This document shows positions 35,113 through 44,669 of a DNA stretch of 64,000 bases, one piece after another; within the stretch, counting starts at the first letter, position 1, and every line of letters starts with the position of its first letter. The notes below the pieces were generated by a model, which worked only from the letters and a program-made list of their open reading frames with translations, ran no database searches and was not told the DNA's origin. The stretch is taken from positions 923,878-987,877 of the forward strand of contig NZ_BBLT01000001.1 of assembly GCF_000775915.1 (NCBI RefSeq). Reading direction: 5' to 3'. Origin of the DNA: Sporocytophaga myxococcoides. Lineage in GTDB: Bacteria; Bacteroidota; Bacteroidia; Cytophagales; Cytophagaceae. The position numbers and the translations under genes are program-made.

Positions 35113-35790
35113 ATGAAAATTCTGATAGTTGAGGACGAGAAAGATTTAAGAGAAACGATTGTGACTTCACTGAAGAAAGAACATTTTGTGATTGAAACAG
35201 CAAGCGACTTTCATTCGGCAAGTGAAAAAATAGAAGTATATAACTACGATTGTATTTTGCTTGATATTATGTTGCCAAATGGCAGCGGACTGCAACTTCT
35301 GGAACAACTTAAGCAACAAGGTAAATCTGGAAACGTCATCATTATTTCTGCCAAAGACTCGCTGGATGACAAACTAAAAGGACTTGAACTTGGTGCAGAC
35401 GACTATCTGACAAAGCCGTTTCACATCGCAGAACTCAATGCAAGGATAAAAGCTGTTTTACGCAGGAATAAATTAGATGGAAAAAATACCATTGAAACAG
35501 CTAACATAGTGTTAGACCTGACAGAACGAACATTCTCGGTAAACAAAGAAAATGTTCCACTAAACCGAAAAGAGTTTGATATATTGAATTATTTTTTGCT
35601 TAATAAAAATCGCCTGGTTACCAAAAATGCATTAGCAGAACACGTTTGGGGCGACAACATCGACCAGGCAGATAACTTTGACTTCATCTATTATCAGATA
35701 AAAAACCTGCGGAAAAAATTACAAACCGCCAATGCCGATGTTGAAATTGAAGCTGTTTACGGTATCGGATACAAGCTTACTGAAAAATGA
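35113..35790 (+). CDS. OmpR-family response regulator
   Basis: 225 residues. Receiver domain ~1-115: MKILIVEDEKDLRETIV, phospho-acceptor Asp51 in DCILLDIMLPNG, the Thr/Ser position in IIISAKD, and the Lys in DDYLTKPFH. Winged-helix DNA-binding domain ~130-225 ends EAVYGIGYKL. The frame is open upstream to 35017, but the standard start is MKILIV. Its stop overlaps the kinase start (ATGA), so the pair is translationally coupled. Confidence 0.95.
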   Translation: MKILIVEDEKDLRETIVTSLKKEHFVIETASDFHSASEKIEVYNYDCILLDIMLPNGSGLQLLEQLKQQGKSGNVIIISAKDSLDDKLKGLELGADDYLTKPFHIAELNARIKAVLRRNKLDGKNTIETANIVLDLTERTFSVNKENVPLNRKEFDILNYFLLNKNRLVTKNALAEHVWGDNIDQADNFDFIYYQIKNLRKKLQTANADVEIEAVYGIGYKLTEK

Positions 35791-37067
35791 AACTATTAAA
35801 CAAATCACTTATTTATCTTTCGGTTTCTCTATTTTTTATTATCGGATTGTGGTCGGTTGTCTTTTATTTCAATATACTTGATGAAATCAAAGAAAGTGTT
35901 GATGAGGGGCTGGACAATTACAAGCGCCAAATAGTTTATCAGGCACAAAAAGATACAAGCGTTTTGGCAAAAAGAAAATTTGATGAAGGTTTTTTTGCCA
36001 TCCGGGAAATTTCCCAATCACAAGCTCTTGCAGTAAAGGATAAATATCTGGATACTCTGATGTATATGCAGGATGCAGATGATGAAAGCCCCGAATTAGA
36101 ACCGGTTCGTTTGCTTACAACGGCTTTTGAAAACAACGGACATTACTACCAATTGAAAATTATCAATCCAATGGTTGAAGAAGATGATTTAGTGGGAGAG
36201 TTACTTCGTCTGGCCCTTGGACTTTATCTACTTTTGATTACAGTAGTCATCCTTATTAATAATTTTGTGTTGCAACGGCTCTGGCAACCTTTTTACTCAT
36301 TCCTGAACCAACTCAAAAATTACCGGATAGGTAGCAGTAAAAGTTTTCCAGAAGTAAATACCAAAACAAAAGAATTTACTGATTTACAAAAAGCCGTAAA
36401 TATTCTGTTGCAGCAAAACATTGAAACGTATGAGCAACAAAAGCAGTTTATCGGAAATTCTTCACATGAGCTGCAGACACCATTGGCAATAGCTACCAAT
36501 AAATTGGAGTTGCTGATTGAAAAAGGCAATCTGCAACCTGACCAAGCTGAAAACATCGCTGAATTAATGAGCATTATTGAGCGTATGGTTCGCTTAAACA
36601 AATCGTTGTTGTTGCTTACAAAAATTGAAAATAAACAATTTTTAAACAATCAGATTGTTTCTCTTAATGAACTTGTAAAGCAAAGCTTAACTGATTTGGG
36701 AGAAATTGCAGAGTTTAAAGATATAAAAATCAATGTCTTTGAAAATGCAGAATTGACAATAGAGATGGACGTTTCTCTTGCAAATATCATCGTCTCAAAT
36801 TTATTGCGAAATGCTATTTTTCACAACGTTTCAAATGGAATTGTAAATGTTGATATATCTGATGATGTCATTAAAGTCAGCAATACAGGAATTGAAAGCC
36901 CATTAAACACTGAAAAAATATTTTCACGTTTTTACAAAACTGAAAACGATCAAAGCGGCACAGGGCTTGGCTTAACAATCGTGAAAGCAATTTGTGAATT
37001 GTATGGTTTTTCTGTTTTATATCGATTTGAAAACGGTTTACATTGGTTTGTAATTCGTTTCAGATAA
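35787..37067 (+). CDS. Sensor histidine kinase
   Basis: 426 residues. Two membrane segments (SLFFIIGLWSVVFYFNI near 14-30; LGLYLLLITVVILINNFVL near 143-161) enclose a periplasmic sensing part of ~110 residues. The cytoplasmic part has the H-box NSSHELQTPLAIATNKLELL with His227, an N-box IIVSNLLRNAIFHN, and GTGLGLTIVKAICELYGF. Forms a pair with the upstream regulator; a PepSY-like protein follows 237 bases on. Confidence 0.95.
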   Translation: MKLLNKSLIYLSVSLFFIIGLWSVVFYFNILDEIKESVDEGLDNYKRQIVYQAQKDTSVLAKRKFDEGFFAIREISQSQALAVKDKYLDTLMYMQDADDESPELEPVRLLTTAFENNGHYYQLKIINPMVEEDDLVGELLRLALGLYLLLITVVILINNFVLQRLWQPFYSFLNQLKNYRIGSSKSFPEVNTKTKEFTDLQKAVNILLQQNIETYEQQKQFIGNSSHELQTPLAIATNKLELLIEKGNLQPDQAENIAELMSIIERMVRLNKSLLLLTKIENKQFLNNQIVSLNELVKQSLTDLGEIAEFKDIKINVFENAELTIEMDVSLANIIVSNLLRNAIFHNVSNGIVNVDISDDVIKVSNTGIESPLNTEKIFSRFYKTENDQSGTGLGLTIVKAICELYGFSVLYRFENGLHWFVIRFR

Positions 37068-37303
37068 ATTTTTAGTTTCCAATTTTTCCTCACATCATGT
37101 TGTTTCTTTACATCATGAATGTGATAAAATATACCTATTGGTGCTGCAAATTTCGTATTTAAAGACCAAGAAATTAATTCCAATAAAATAATCTCAACGA
37201 AAGTTACAGTTAGTTTCTGAGAATTATTTACATGCCTTAAATCATTCCCAAATCCTTCCAGGATGTAGCTTTTACTTTGTATTATAATTTAAAATTTAAG
37301 ATA

Positions 37304-37756
37304 ATGAACAGGGTAATAATAATCGCTTCCTTTACATTAATAAGCTTCGCAAAAACTGCTTTCGGGCAGGATATTCCTCAAAGTCAGGTTCCTTCGGTTA
37401 TTATAAATAACTTCCAGCAAACATTTCCAAAAGCCAATGATGTAGAATGGGAATTAGATGGGGAACATTACAAGGTTGATTTTGAAACAGGTTTGTTAGG
37501 AACAGACCATGATGTGTGGTACGATAAAACAGGGAAATTGACACGACACAAAGAGGAAATTTCAAAAAGTGATTTGCCTCAGAAAGTGTTAAAGAAAATT
37601 AATAGTGAATTTGGATCTTATCGTGTTGATGATGTGAAAAAGATCACAGAAGAAGACAATAAAGTAACATATACACTGGAGTTGAAAAAACTTATAGAAG
37701 AGTGGAAGGTGGTGTTCGACAGTGAAGGGAATCTACTCAGTAAATTAGCAGAATAA
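37304..37756 (+). CDS. PepSY-like periplasmic protein
   Basis: 150 residues from MNRVIIIASFTLISF, a signal peptide ending near FGQD. Two PepSY-like units follow: FQQTFPKANDVEWELDGEHY with the hallmark W and Y, and INSEFGSYRVDDVKKITEED. Such proteins commonly lie after OmpR/EnvZ-type pairs in Bacteroidota and are thought to respond to envelope stress or act as signal partners. Probable target of the two-component system upstream, by position only. Confidence 0.88.
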   Translation: MNRVIIIASFTLISFAKTAFGQDIPQSQVPSVIINNFQQTFPKANDVEWELDGEHYKVDFETGLLGTDHDVWYDKTGKLTRHKEEISKSDLPQKVLKKINSEFGSYRVDDVKKITEEDNKVTYTLELKKLIEEWKVVFDSEGNLLSKLAE

Positions 37757-37896
37757 GTTGAAAGATCTGTTTAATATCCTGTAGTTTTAGTTCAATGCTT
37801 TTTGCTAAATTTACACTGTGGTATTTCTTTTGAGTTTTGAGCAATAATACGGCATGTGGCAATATGAAAGCCATTTTAGGATAAATTCAGAAACGT

Positions 37897-38436
37897 ATGA
37901 AAATAGGTTTAGTTAGGCACTTTAAGGTTAATCATCCTTTTCCGGAAAAGACATTACTTTCTAAATCAGATTTAGTAAAATGGTTTGCTGAGTATGATAA
38001 CAAGGTTGAAATCCAAAGTAAAGTGGTTGACTTGTCCGGCGTAAACTGGCACTGCTGTTATTCAAGCCCTTTGATCAGGGCAGTAAAAACTGCAAAGCAT
38101 ATTTATAATGGAAATATTACAGAGATACCTGAACTGAAAGAATTGGATATTGTACACCGTTTATCAGACAAGTTAAAGTTGCCGTTTCTGATGTGGGGAT
38201 TTATTATTCGTATGATTTCATTTACAGCTAACAATGATACTGATAGATTTAAAAATGGAATAATTGCTTTTGTAGACAATGTAATTGCCAAGAATGAAAA
38301 AGATTTTCTTATAGTTAGTCATTGGTTTGTAATGAGGGTAATAAGACAAGAACTTATTAAAAGAGGTTTTGTAGGAGATAATTTTAAAAGCAATGATTAC
38401 GGAAGACTATATGTTTTTGAAGGTAAAACAAAATGA
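37897..38436 (+). CDS. Histidine phosphatase family protein
   Basis: 179 residues. Starts MKIGLVRHFKV with the catalytic Arg-His in LVRHF, then SSPLIRAVKTAKHI (second Arg), an ELDIVHRL acid region, and the second His in FLIVSHWFVMRVIRQE. These are the expected landmarks of the branch-2-free phosphoglycerate-mutase-like fold. Substrate unknown. A single gene. Confidence 0.88.
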   Translation: MKIGLVRHFKVNHPFPEKTLLSKSDLVKWFAEYDNKVEIQSKVVDLSGVNWHCCYSSPLIRAVKTAKHIYNGNITEIPELKELDIVHRLSDKLKLPFLMWGFIIRMISFTANNDTDRFKNGIIAFVDNVIAKNEKDFLIVSHWFVMRVIRQELIKRGFVGDNFKSNDYGRLYVFEGKTK

Positions 38437-38752
38437 TTACTATCTGCCAAAAGGTGCCTGGACAAAAGAGAGTTAATTAATTTAATGAAACCATCAATTG
38501 TATATTTCTAATCATGGGATGAAAATTTGCCTTCCTTTGAGACATATAAAGTAGGAATCTAAATTTACAAAATTTGACATGCCAATGAACAGTCCGTATT
38601 TTATCTGAATCGGGATTTACAGGATAGGAGGATTGGCAGAATTTAAATCATATCCTACTAAATCCAGTATCCGATTTATCCCGATTCATATTATTAGGAG
38701 GTGATGTTTTATATAACCATAAATCTTTGTAAAATGGATGTTCTTCCTTTTT
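38437..38752. other. Intergenic region with a dispersed inverted repeat
   Basis: Contains the repeat at 38605-38688 and no credible gene. Confidence 0.6.
38605..38688. repeat. Dispersed CTGAATCGGGATTTACAGGA element, copy 4
   Basis: TGAATCGGGATTTACAGGAT at the left and ATCCGATTTATCCCGATTCA at the right, the best inverted repeat of this family in the window. ACAGGAT recurs in the other copies. Confidence 0.75.
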
Positions 38753-40021
38753 TTAAGACGCCTGAGGCTTGTTTTTAGGTTCAGGCAATTGGACCTTGTT
38801 GGAAAGTTTACCAACTGTTAAGCCCTGTACTACAATAGAAAATACTACTACAAGATAGGTCATCTCCAAAAGAAGTTCTTTGTAATCCGGATCGGTTACG
38901 GAAAGTACCAGGGCTATTGATACACCACCTCTTAATCCGCCCCACACCAGCATAATGAGCGATCCTTTATTTAGCTTTGGTTTGAATGGTACAATGAGCA
39001 TTGGTATCCATATAGATACAAATCTGGCAAATAGTACTACAACTATCGCAACAACAGAGATGATCCAGTAAGTTTCAAAATCAGGAATTAGTAGTAATTC
39101 AAATCCTATGAACAGGAATAAAATTGCATTAAGAATTTCATCAAGCAGTTCCCAGAATTTTGTAAGATAATCTTTAGTAACGATAGACATAGCTTCTCTT
39201 TTTCCATAGTTACCGATAATAAGACCTGCCGCAACCATTGTTAGCGGACCGGATATATGTATTGAATGTGCAATGAGATAACCTCCCATAACTACTGACA
39301 ATGTAATGAGTACCGAGACAATATAATCGTCTATCCCTTTCATTGCTTTTGAAGCGGAGTATCCAAGGAGGACACCCAGTAGCAGTCCACCCAATGCTTC
39401 CTTTGCCAATAACCATGAAATGGAACCAAATGAAATAGCAGCTTCGGAAGTATGAGTAAGTTGCAATATAACTGCAAATAGCACCACCGCAATACCGTCA
39501 TTGAAAAGAGATTCACCTGTTATTTTTGTTTCCAGCGACTTGCTGACATTGGCTTTTTTTAATATACCAAGTACTGCGATCGGGTCAGTAGGGGAGATAA
39601 GTGCACCAAATAACAAACAGTATAAGAATGGAAGCTTGATTCCAAAAATAGGAGTAATATAGGATAAGCTAAATCCTATTACAAAAGTGGAAATAATGAC
39701 ACTTATAGTGGAAAAGGTAAGTACAGGCAGCTTCTGCTTTCTAAGATCGATAAAATTCACATGTATTGCACCAGCGAAGAGTAAGAAATTAAGCATTGCA
39801 CCCATTAGCACCTCAGTAAAATCCAATTCTGAGATCAGTGTAAATAGTTTTTTGGTTGTCTCGGGAAAAATTGAGCCACCGGCAAATCGAATGATTATGG
39901 AAACTATAATAGCCATCAACATAATTCCAATTGTGGATGGCAATTTTATAAACTTGTGATTGATGTAAGCAAACAGTGAGGCTAAAACAATGAGTACAGA
40001 AAATGAATAGTATAACTCCAT
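38753..40021 (-). CDS. Sodium/proton antiporter, CPA1 family
   Basis: 422 residues with about 12 membrane segments. Key CPA1 motifs: GALISPTDPIAVLGILKK (the transmembrane Pro/Asp region), GESLFNDGIAVVLFAV (the Asn-Asp ion-binding pair) and LVWGGLRGGVSIALVLSV (Gly/Arg-rich). Exchanges Na+ or K+ for H+ across the inner membrane. There is no long cytoplasmic tail, so it is a short bacterial type. A single gene. Confidence 0.95.
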   Translation of the reverse strand: MELYYSFSVLIVLASLFAYINHKFIKLPSTIGIMLMAIIVSIIIRFAGGSIFPETTKKLFTLISELDFTEVLMGAMLNFLLFAGAIHVNFIDLRKQKLPVLTFSTISVIISTFVIGFSLSYITPIFGIKLPFLYCLLFGALISPTDPIAVLGILKKANVSKSLETKITGESLFNDGIAVVLFAVILQLTHTSEAAISFGSISWLLAKEALGGLLLGVLLGYSASKAMKGIDDYIVSVLITLSVVMGGYLIAHSIHISGPLTMVAAGLIIGNYGKREAMSIVTKDYLTKFWELLDEILNAILFLFIGFELLLIPDFETYWIISVVAIVVVLFARFVSIWIPMLIVPFKPKLNKGSLIMLVWGGLRGGVSIALVLSVTDPDYKELLLEMTYLVVVFSIVVQGLTVGKLSNKVQLPEPKNKPQAS

Positions 40022-40489
40022 ATATTGATCAGAAAACGATTAATGATTTAAGAATCAGGTTAAATTTTTTCAAAAACTCTTGCAAACTAAAAAAAAATAT
40101 TGGAAAAATGATAATTTTTGTTCAATAAGTGAGGTATTAATACAATTAGCTTCATAAATTAAAACCATTTGGGTATTAATGAGCTTCTCGTAATTAATAG
40201 CATTAACACTTTAGGATATTGATTTTAAAAACATTACTACCCCCTTGGATTCTGGCGCTTCTACAGATGATAATAATAAAAAAAATGGAATGATTCAGTA
40301 AAATCCCCTCAGTTGAACCCCCTGGATGTTCTCTTTGTTAGTTTAGTCATGCCTTAAGCTAACAGTTTTTTTAATAGGAAACATTTCAGGGATTAATTAT
40401 ATCATTGAAAATAGAAGGAAGGGTTATTCCAAAGCATGGAGTATTGTAGGACATGTTTCTGACATGCAGACAGCATACAACTTATAATG
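40022..40489. other. Intergenic region without a recognised gene
   Basis: 468 bases, AT-rich. A CCCCCTTGGATTCTGGCGCT stretch at 40241 stands out from the base composition but shows no structure I can name. Confidence 0.5.
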
Positions 40490-40687
40490 TTAAAATAGTT
40501 TTAAATAAACCCACGTCAGGAATAGCATAACAAGTAAGATTACCGGATGATAGATGATGACGATCAAAATCATAGCACTTTCAGCTGCACCTTCAATTTT
40601 TAATAATTTAATAAGTGCAGGAATTATAATAGAAATACTTACAAGATATAGTAATGAAAATAGGATTGAGTAAAAAAATAGCTCCAA
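40490..40687 (-). CDS. Very small membrane protein, overlapping
   Basis: 65 residues, two membrane segments (FFYSILFSLLYLVSISIIIP and ESAMILIVIIYHPVILLVML). Its start lies inside the end of the next gene (40639-40875) in another frame, overlapping by 49 bases. Plausible as the second gene of a two-gene unit, but the strong hydrophobic bias means a chance frame cannot be excluded. Confidence 0.5.
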   Translation of the reverse strand: MELFFYSILFSLLYLVSISIIIPALIKLLKIEGAAESAMILIVIIYHPVILLVMLFLTWVYLKLF

Positions 40688-40875
40688 CTATTAGATACAA
40701 TACAAATTAATAAAGAGTTTACAAGTATGAACCCTATGAAAACATTGCCCGCTATATTCCAGGTAGTGTCGCTGTTTTTAGGTTTAATAATAAGAATAGA
40801 AACGGTTGTTAAAACTAAAAATAATAAGATCTGAACAAAAGGCCTTTGAATTAATTCGAATATCAGTTCTGTCAT
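40639..40875 (-). CDS. Small membrane protein
   Basis: 78 residues with two membrane segments (FVQILLFLVLTTVSILIIK and IAGNVFIGFILVNSLLICIV) separated by a polar loop KNSDTTWN. Function unknown. Possibly paired with the overlapping small membrane protein downstream. Confidence 0.55.
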   Translation of the reverse strand: MTELIFELIQRPFVQILLFLVLTTVSILIIKPKNSDTTWNIAGNVFIGFILVNSLLICIVSNSWSYFFTQSYFHYYIL

Positions 40876-41048
40876 ATATTAGGAAGTTGTTGGAATATCC
40901 TTAAATTTTAACTGAATTAAAAAAAGAATGATCACGGCTTCTCGGCTTGAATAGATGGAGATGTTATTTTTGTAATACATTCAAATTGGACAAGGAAAAG
41001 AAGTTTTCTTATTTGGAAATGCAGATCTATAATGACTATATCATGATG

Positions 41049-41080
41049 AAAAAAAACGGCCTGTGAGAGTCAGGCCGTTA
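41049..41080 (-). terminator. Rho-independent terminator after the T9SS cargo gene
   Basis: Arms AACGGCCTG / CAGGCCGTT around TGAGAGT; on the minus strand the right flank is a run of T. It lies 24 bases past the stop codon of the gene at 41104-43128. Confidence 0.85.
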
Positions 41081-41103
41081 TAAAAAGGTATAAAAAAATC
41101 AAC

Positions 41104-43128
41104 TCACTGTTGTATACAGATCTTATCTACATATACATTAGAAGTAGTCTTGATCACTAGTGTAAGAATTCCTTTCAAGGAAGTAGTGAAAGTATCAGAA
41201 TGGAATATTTCTCTCTGACCGATGGAATTAGTTACAGTGACCTCAGTTAAGCTTTCCCGTGATTTTATAGTGATATATCCGTCAGAAGAAGGGTTAGGAT
41301 AAAGAACTATTTTCTTGTCAGAAGCATGTGCAATGCTGGTTACAGGAGTACCTGAGCCCGTTAGGTTTATGGAAAATTCCGGTGTTTGGAACGTATTGTT
41401 ATGTATCGATAGCTGTGCCATGCGTTCTCCAACCTCCGAAGGAGTGAATGTTACTGTAAATTTTATTGAATCACCCAATGTAACTGAGGCTCCTAAAAGG
41501 CTTTGGTCTATTTGATAATCCGAAACAGCCGGCCCGGATAGAGTAATAGCGGGAGTTTGGGTAAAATCCAGTTTCCAGTCACCTGTGTTCTTAATGTAAA
41601 ACTCTTTTATCTCAGTGCTTGCTCCAATTTCAGAAGTTCCGATATTGATATTTGCGCCAGCATTGACAGGTTCGTTATGCCACAGCTTTAATTCCGGAGA
41701 TTGTTTGTATTGTACCAGAAAAGCACTGTTGGAGGAGTTTCGATAAAGAATGTTGATCTCATCACTAAAGTCGAAATCTATATCTCCTTTCAGCCAGCCA
41801 GACAAACAAATAGTTCCTGAAGGACTTATGGTTGCAGGTGTTGGCGCAATCGATCCCACTAAGTAATTGGCATCTATAAAGTTTCCTTCTGTATTGTATT
41901 TGGCAATGAAGAAATGATAGGTATTGGTGCCTGATCCATAATTTCTGGTTACAGATGAAGGATCCAGGTCTGCATTTTTGTAAAAATCACCTATTACATT
42001 TATAAACCCAAGACCATCGAGTACGATAGAATATCCACGGTCTGTTTCGGCTCCTCCCGTACCTTTAGCAAATATCAGGTTAAGAGAAGGGTCATATTTG
42101 GCAAAATAAATGTCCTGCATTCCTTTAGAAGAAAGTCTTGTAGCGACATTCGGATCAAAATTAAAATCAAGTGTTCCATTAAACTCACCGGTAATATATA
42201 TATTGTCAGAAGCATCAAGATACATATCGTGTATATAACTGAAGTTTATATTCTCAATAACTCCCACATTTATTAATTCACCTTCAGATGTATAGCGGGC
42301 TATATATCCGGCGTGGCTACCAGTAGTTCTGGTTTCCGTTCCTTCTCCCGGATCAAAATCCATAGTCCAACCGGTTATGGTCCCCGATAGGATAATTTCA
42401 CCAGATGAAGTCACTGCTATATTACAATCATAATCATTGCCGCCTGTATCGTTTCGGTTACTCCCAATACCTTTGGCAAAAACTAGGTTTCCTCCAGAGG
42501 TAAATTTGGCAAAAAATATATCCGTCTCTCCATAAGCTGGTAAATTTAATACCTCTTCTCCTGGATCCATATCATCTCCTTCCTTATAGAAGCCGCATAG
42601 GTACACATTCTGATCATTATCGATATAAAGATTTCTTCCCCAGTTTCCAATTTTCCTGGCATATATAAAATTTCCTGAAGTGTCGTATTTGGCAAGAAAG
42701 CCACCACGGGTCAGTGGAAAGTTAACTCCATCAGGATCAAAAAAGGTTTGATTTGAAAGAGAGCCTGTAATGTATAAAGCTCCTTTGTTATCTGTGATGA
42801 TGTTGTATATGGTTGCAAAGCTTCCTTTTAGTCGTTGCACAAATATTACAGATCCATTTTTGTCGTACTTGGCAATATAGCCTTCATTGTTTTGGGAGGA
42901 AGATACAAGATAGGGTGTTCCTCCCATATTGAAATCAATTGCGTTTGAAAAATTTCCTGCAGTATAGATGTTTTCTCTGAGATCTATGCAATGAGTCCTA
43001 GTATTTATATATTTGTTTTCACCACTGTTAGGTGGATTAAATGCTTTGGCCCATTGAAGATCCTGTGCATTACTGTTAGACGTGAATCCCATAAGGAGCA
43101 GCATGAGTAGAATATAGAGTTTTTTCAT
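41104..43128 (-). CDS. T9SS-exported protein with SBBP-type propeller repeats
   Basis: 674 residues from MKKLYILLMLLLMGF, signal peptide ending near SNAQD. Residues ~30-440 contain repeated units of the type GNFSNAIDFNMGG...YIAKYDKNG, IFFAKFTSGGNLVFAKGIGS and IYFAKYDPSLNLIFAKGTGG, matching beta-propeller (SBBP-like) repeats. A later strand domain (~470-590, STEIKEFYIKNTGDWKLDF) resembles an ASPM/SPD-2/Hydin-like Ig fold. The end is a type A sorting domain (KIVLYPNPSSDGYITIKSRE, ending KICIQQ). Exported and likely cell-surface or secreted. The frame opens 18 codons earlier. Confidence 0.92.
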   Translation of the reverse strand: MKKLYILLMLLLMGFTSNSNAQDLQWAKAFNPPNSGENKYINTRTHCIDLRENIYTAGNFSNAIDFNMGGTPYLVSSSQNNEGYIAKYDKNGSVIFVQRLKGSFATIYNIITDNKGALYITGSLSNQTFFDPDGVNFPLTRGGFLAKYDTSGNFIYARKIGNWGRNLYIDNDQNVYLCGFYKEGDDMDPGEEVLNLPAYGETDIFFAKFTSGGNLVFAKGIGSNRNDTGGNDYDCNIAVTSSGEIILSGTITGWTMDFDPGEGTETRTTGSHAGYIARYTSEGELINVGVIENINFSYIHDMYLDASDNIYITGEFNGTLDFNFDPNVATRLSSKGMQDIYFAKYDPSLNLIFAKGTGGAETDRGYSIVLDGLGFINVIGDFYKNADLDPSSVTRNYGSGTNTYHFFIAKYNTEGNFIDANYLVGSIAPTPATISPSGTICLSGWLKGDIDFDFSDEINILYRNSSNSAFLVQYKQSPELKLWHNEPVNAGANINIGTSEIGASTEIKEFYIKNTGDWKLDFTQTPAITLSGPAVSDYQIDQSLLGASVTLGDSIKFTVTFTPSEVGERMAQLSIHNNTFQTPEFSINLTGSGTPVTSIAHASDKKIVLYPNPSSDGYITIKSRESLTEVTVTNSIGQREIFHSDTFTTSLKGILTLVIKTTSNVYVDKICIQQ

Positions 43129-43551
43129 AGTCGTTTGGTAGTTTAGTGAAAAATGTAAACAATAGAGTTCCTTTCTTCTCATCAGTGATGGAAGCAGCGT
43201 TGATAACCGTACATCTTGTTGATTCGATTTACCGTATCGTAAGCGCCTTATGTATCTTGTCTGATAACAACTTCATCAGAGATAATGCACTTTCATCCGG
43301 TGAAAATAAAATTACTTTTATGGTGACCATTCCTGATTGAGTTAAAAAGGTACTTAGAGAATGGATACTTCAAATACATCTCCTGGGTTACTATCTGTTG
43401 TGATCGCATTAAGTTGTTCAGGGTTTATGTTTTTCATTCCCTGAACCACATTATAGTGATATATATTTGTAGTTCAGGGATAATCAAAAGCACAAAGCCG
43501 TTTCGCAGATGCAAAAGTAGGAGATAGGAGATAAAGTTAATCTGACACTTG

Positions 43552-44133
43552 TCAGTTTTGACGGGAGATTTTTTTACGGATACGGCTAAGGCTGTCCTGG
43601 TGAATACCAAGGAATGAAGCAATGTATTTTTGCGGAACTTGTTGTACGATCGAAGGATGGTTTTTAATCAGCTTAAGATAGCGTTCTTCCGGAGTCAGAC
43701 ACATGCGGTCTATTTCTCTGTCCTGAGTCCAGTTTAGTAGTATTTCAAGCAATGTATTTTCAATTTTACCAGCACATTTTACTTCTTTCATTATAGTAAG
43801 TATTTCTTCACGATCCCAATACAATGCCTTTACTTCTGTAAGTGTTTCCAGGGCGCAGGGTGAAGGTTGCCGGTTCACTATATAAAACACTGAAGATACA
43901 AATTCATTCCATGAAACAAAGTCTATAGTGGAGTCAATATCATTATGTAATCTGTAAAGCCTTACAATTCCTTCATTAAGAAAAAAAAGTCGATCCACAG
44001 ATTTTCCCTGAGACATGATTATGGTGTTTTTGGGAATGATGATTTCTTTTGTGTTTTCTTTCAGATAATCAGCTTCTTCATTACTTAACAAGATCCCGTG
44101 CTCACGAAACCAATTACATACTTTCTCAAACAT
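43552..44133 (-). CDS. Crp/Fnr-family transcriptional regulator
   Basis: 193 residues. Cyclic-nucleotide-binding-like barrel ~20-110 (IIIPKNTIIMSQGKSVDRLF, FLNEGIVRLYRLHNDIDSTI). The C-terminal winged helix (~145-190) contains YLKLIKNHPSIVQQVPQKYI and the recognition helix FLGIHQDSLSRIRKKI. This short type, common in Bacteroidota, usually lacks cAMP ligand residues. Neighbour genes give no hint of its target. Confidence 0.93.
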   Translation of the reverse strand: MFEKVCNWFREHGILLSNEEADYLKENTKEIIIPKNTIIMSQGKSVDRLFFLNEGIVRLYRLHNDIDSTIDFVSWNEFVSSVFYIVNRQPSPCALETLTEVKALYWDREEILTIMKEVKCAGKIENTLLEILLNWTQDREIDRMCLTPEERYLKLIKNHPSIVQQVPQKYIASFLGIHQDSLSRIRKKISRQN

Positions 44134-44669
44134 ACTTTCACTTTTTTATTGAGCCTATTAATACCTTCGTTACAAAAATAGTAATCGTCTTGAAATAATA
44201 TGAATTTGAATCAACAGAAAATGGCAGGTAGATACACATATATTTTCCTGTATAGGTCTCGCCGGTATTAATCCTATAAAGTCTAATGAGATTGTATATA
44301 TCATTTAGATTTTGGTAGTTTAAGTATATACTAATTACCAAAATATATTGAACCTTTGTGTATTTATATATTAGAATTGCTGAATGATATAAGTAGCAAA
44401 TACTTAATTATAATCTCCATTTTTAATATCTTCAGCCTCATCTTCCGAATGGTAAATGATCCAATTGAGCAGAAAATGAAATAGCAGTTTTTTTAGAATG
44501 CACCACCCTAATCGACTTGATATTTTGAGAAAACTTGTATGGCGAATGACTTTAGTATTTTATTTTTATCACATAGCAAAAACATAGATTTATTCGCTTA
44601 TCTCCTAACATATTAGAAATATAATCGTTTCTTTGTTTAAATTTGGTTATTGTTACTTAAGTCTTTTAT
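44134..44669. other. Divergent intergenic region, Crp/Fnr gene to Mur ligase
   Basis: 535 AT-rich bases. A minus-strand frame at 44138-44341 looks random. Probably holds promoters for both genes; no boxes are clear enough to call. Confidence 0.5.

Noticed and set aside
35829..36649. Antisense frames in the histidine kinase gene
   Set aside because: Shadows of the kinase coding sequence with no independent signal.
38103..38291. Antisense frame in the phosphatase gene
   Set aside because: A shadow of the real gene on the other strand.
44138..44341. Minus-strand 67-codon frame before the Crp/Fnr gene
   Set aside because: Random-looking sequence in AT-rich intergenic DNA with no support from context.
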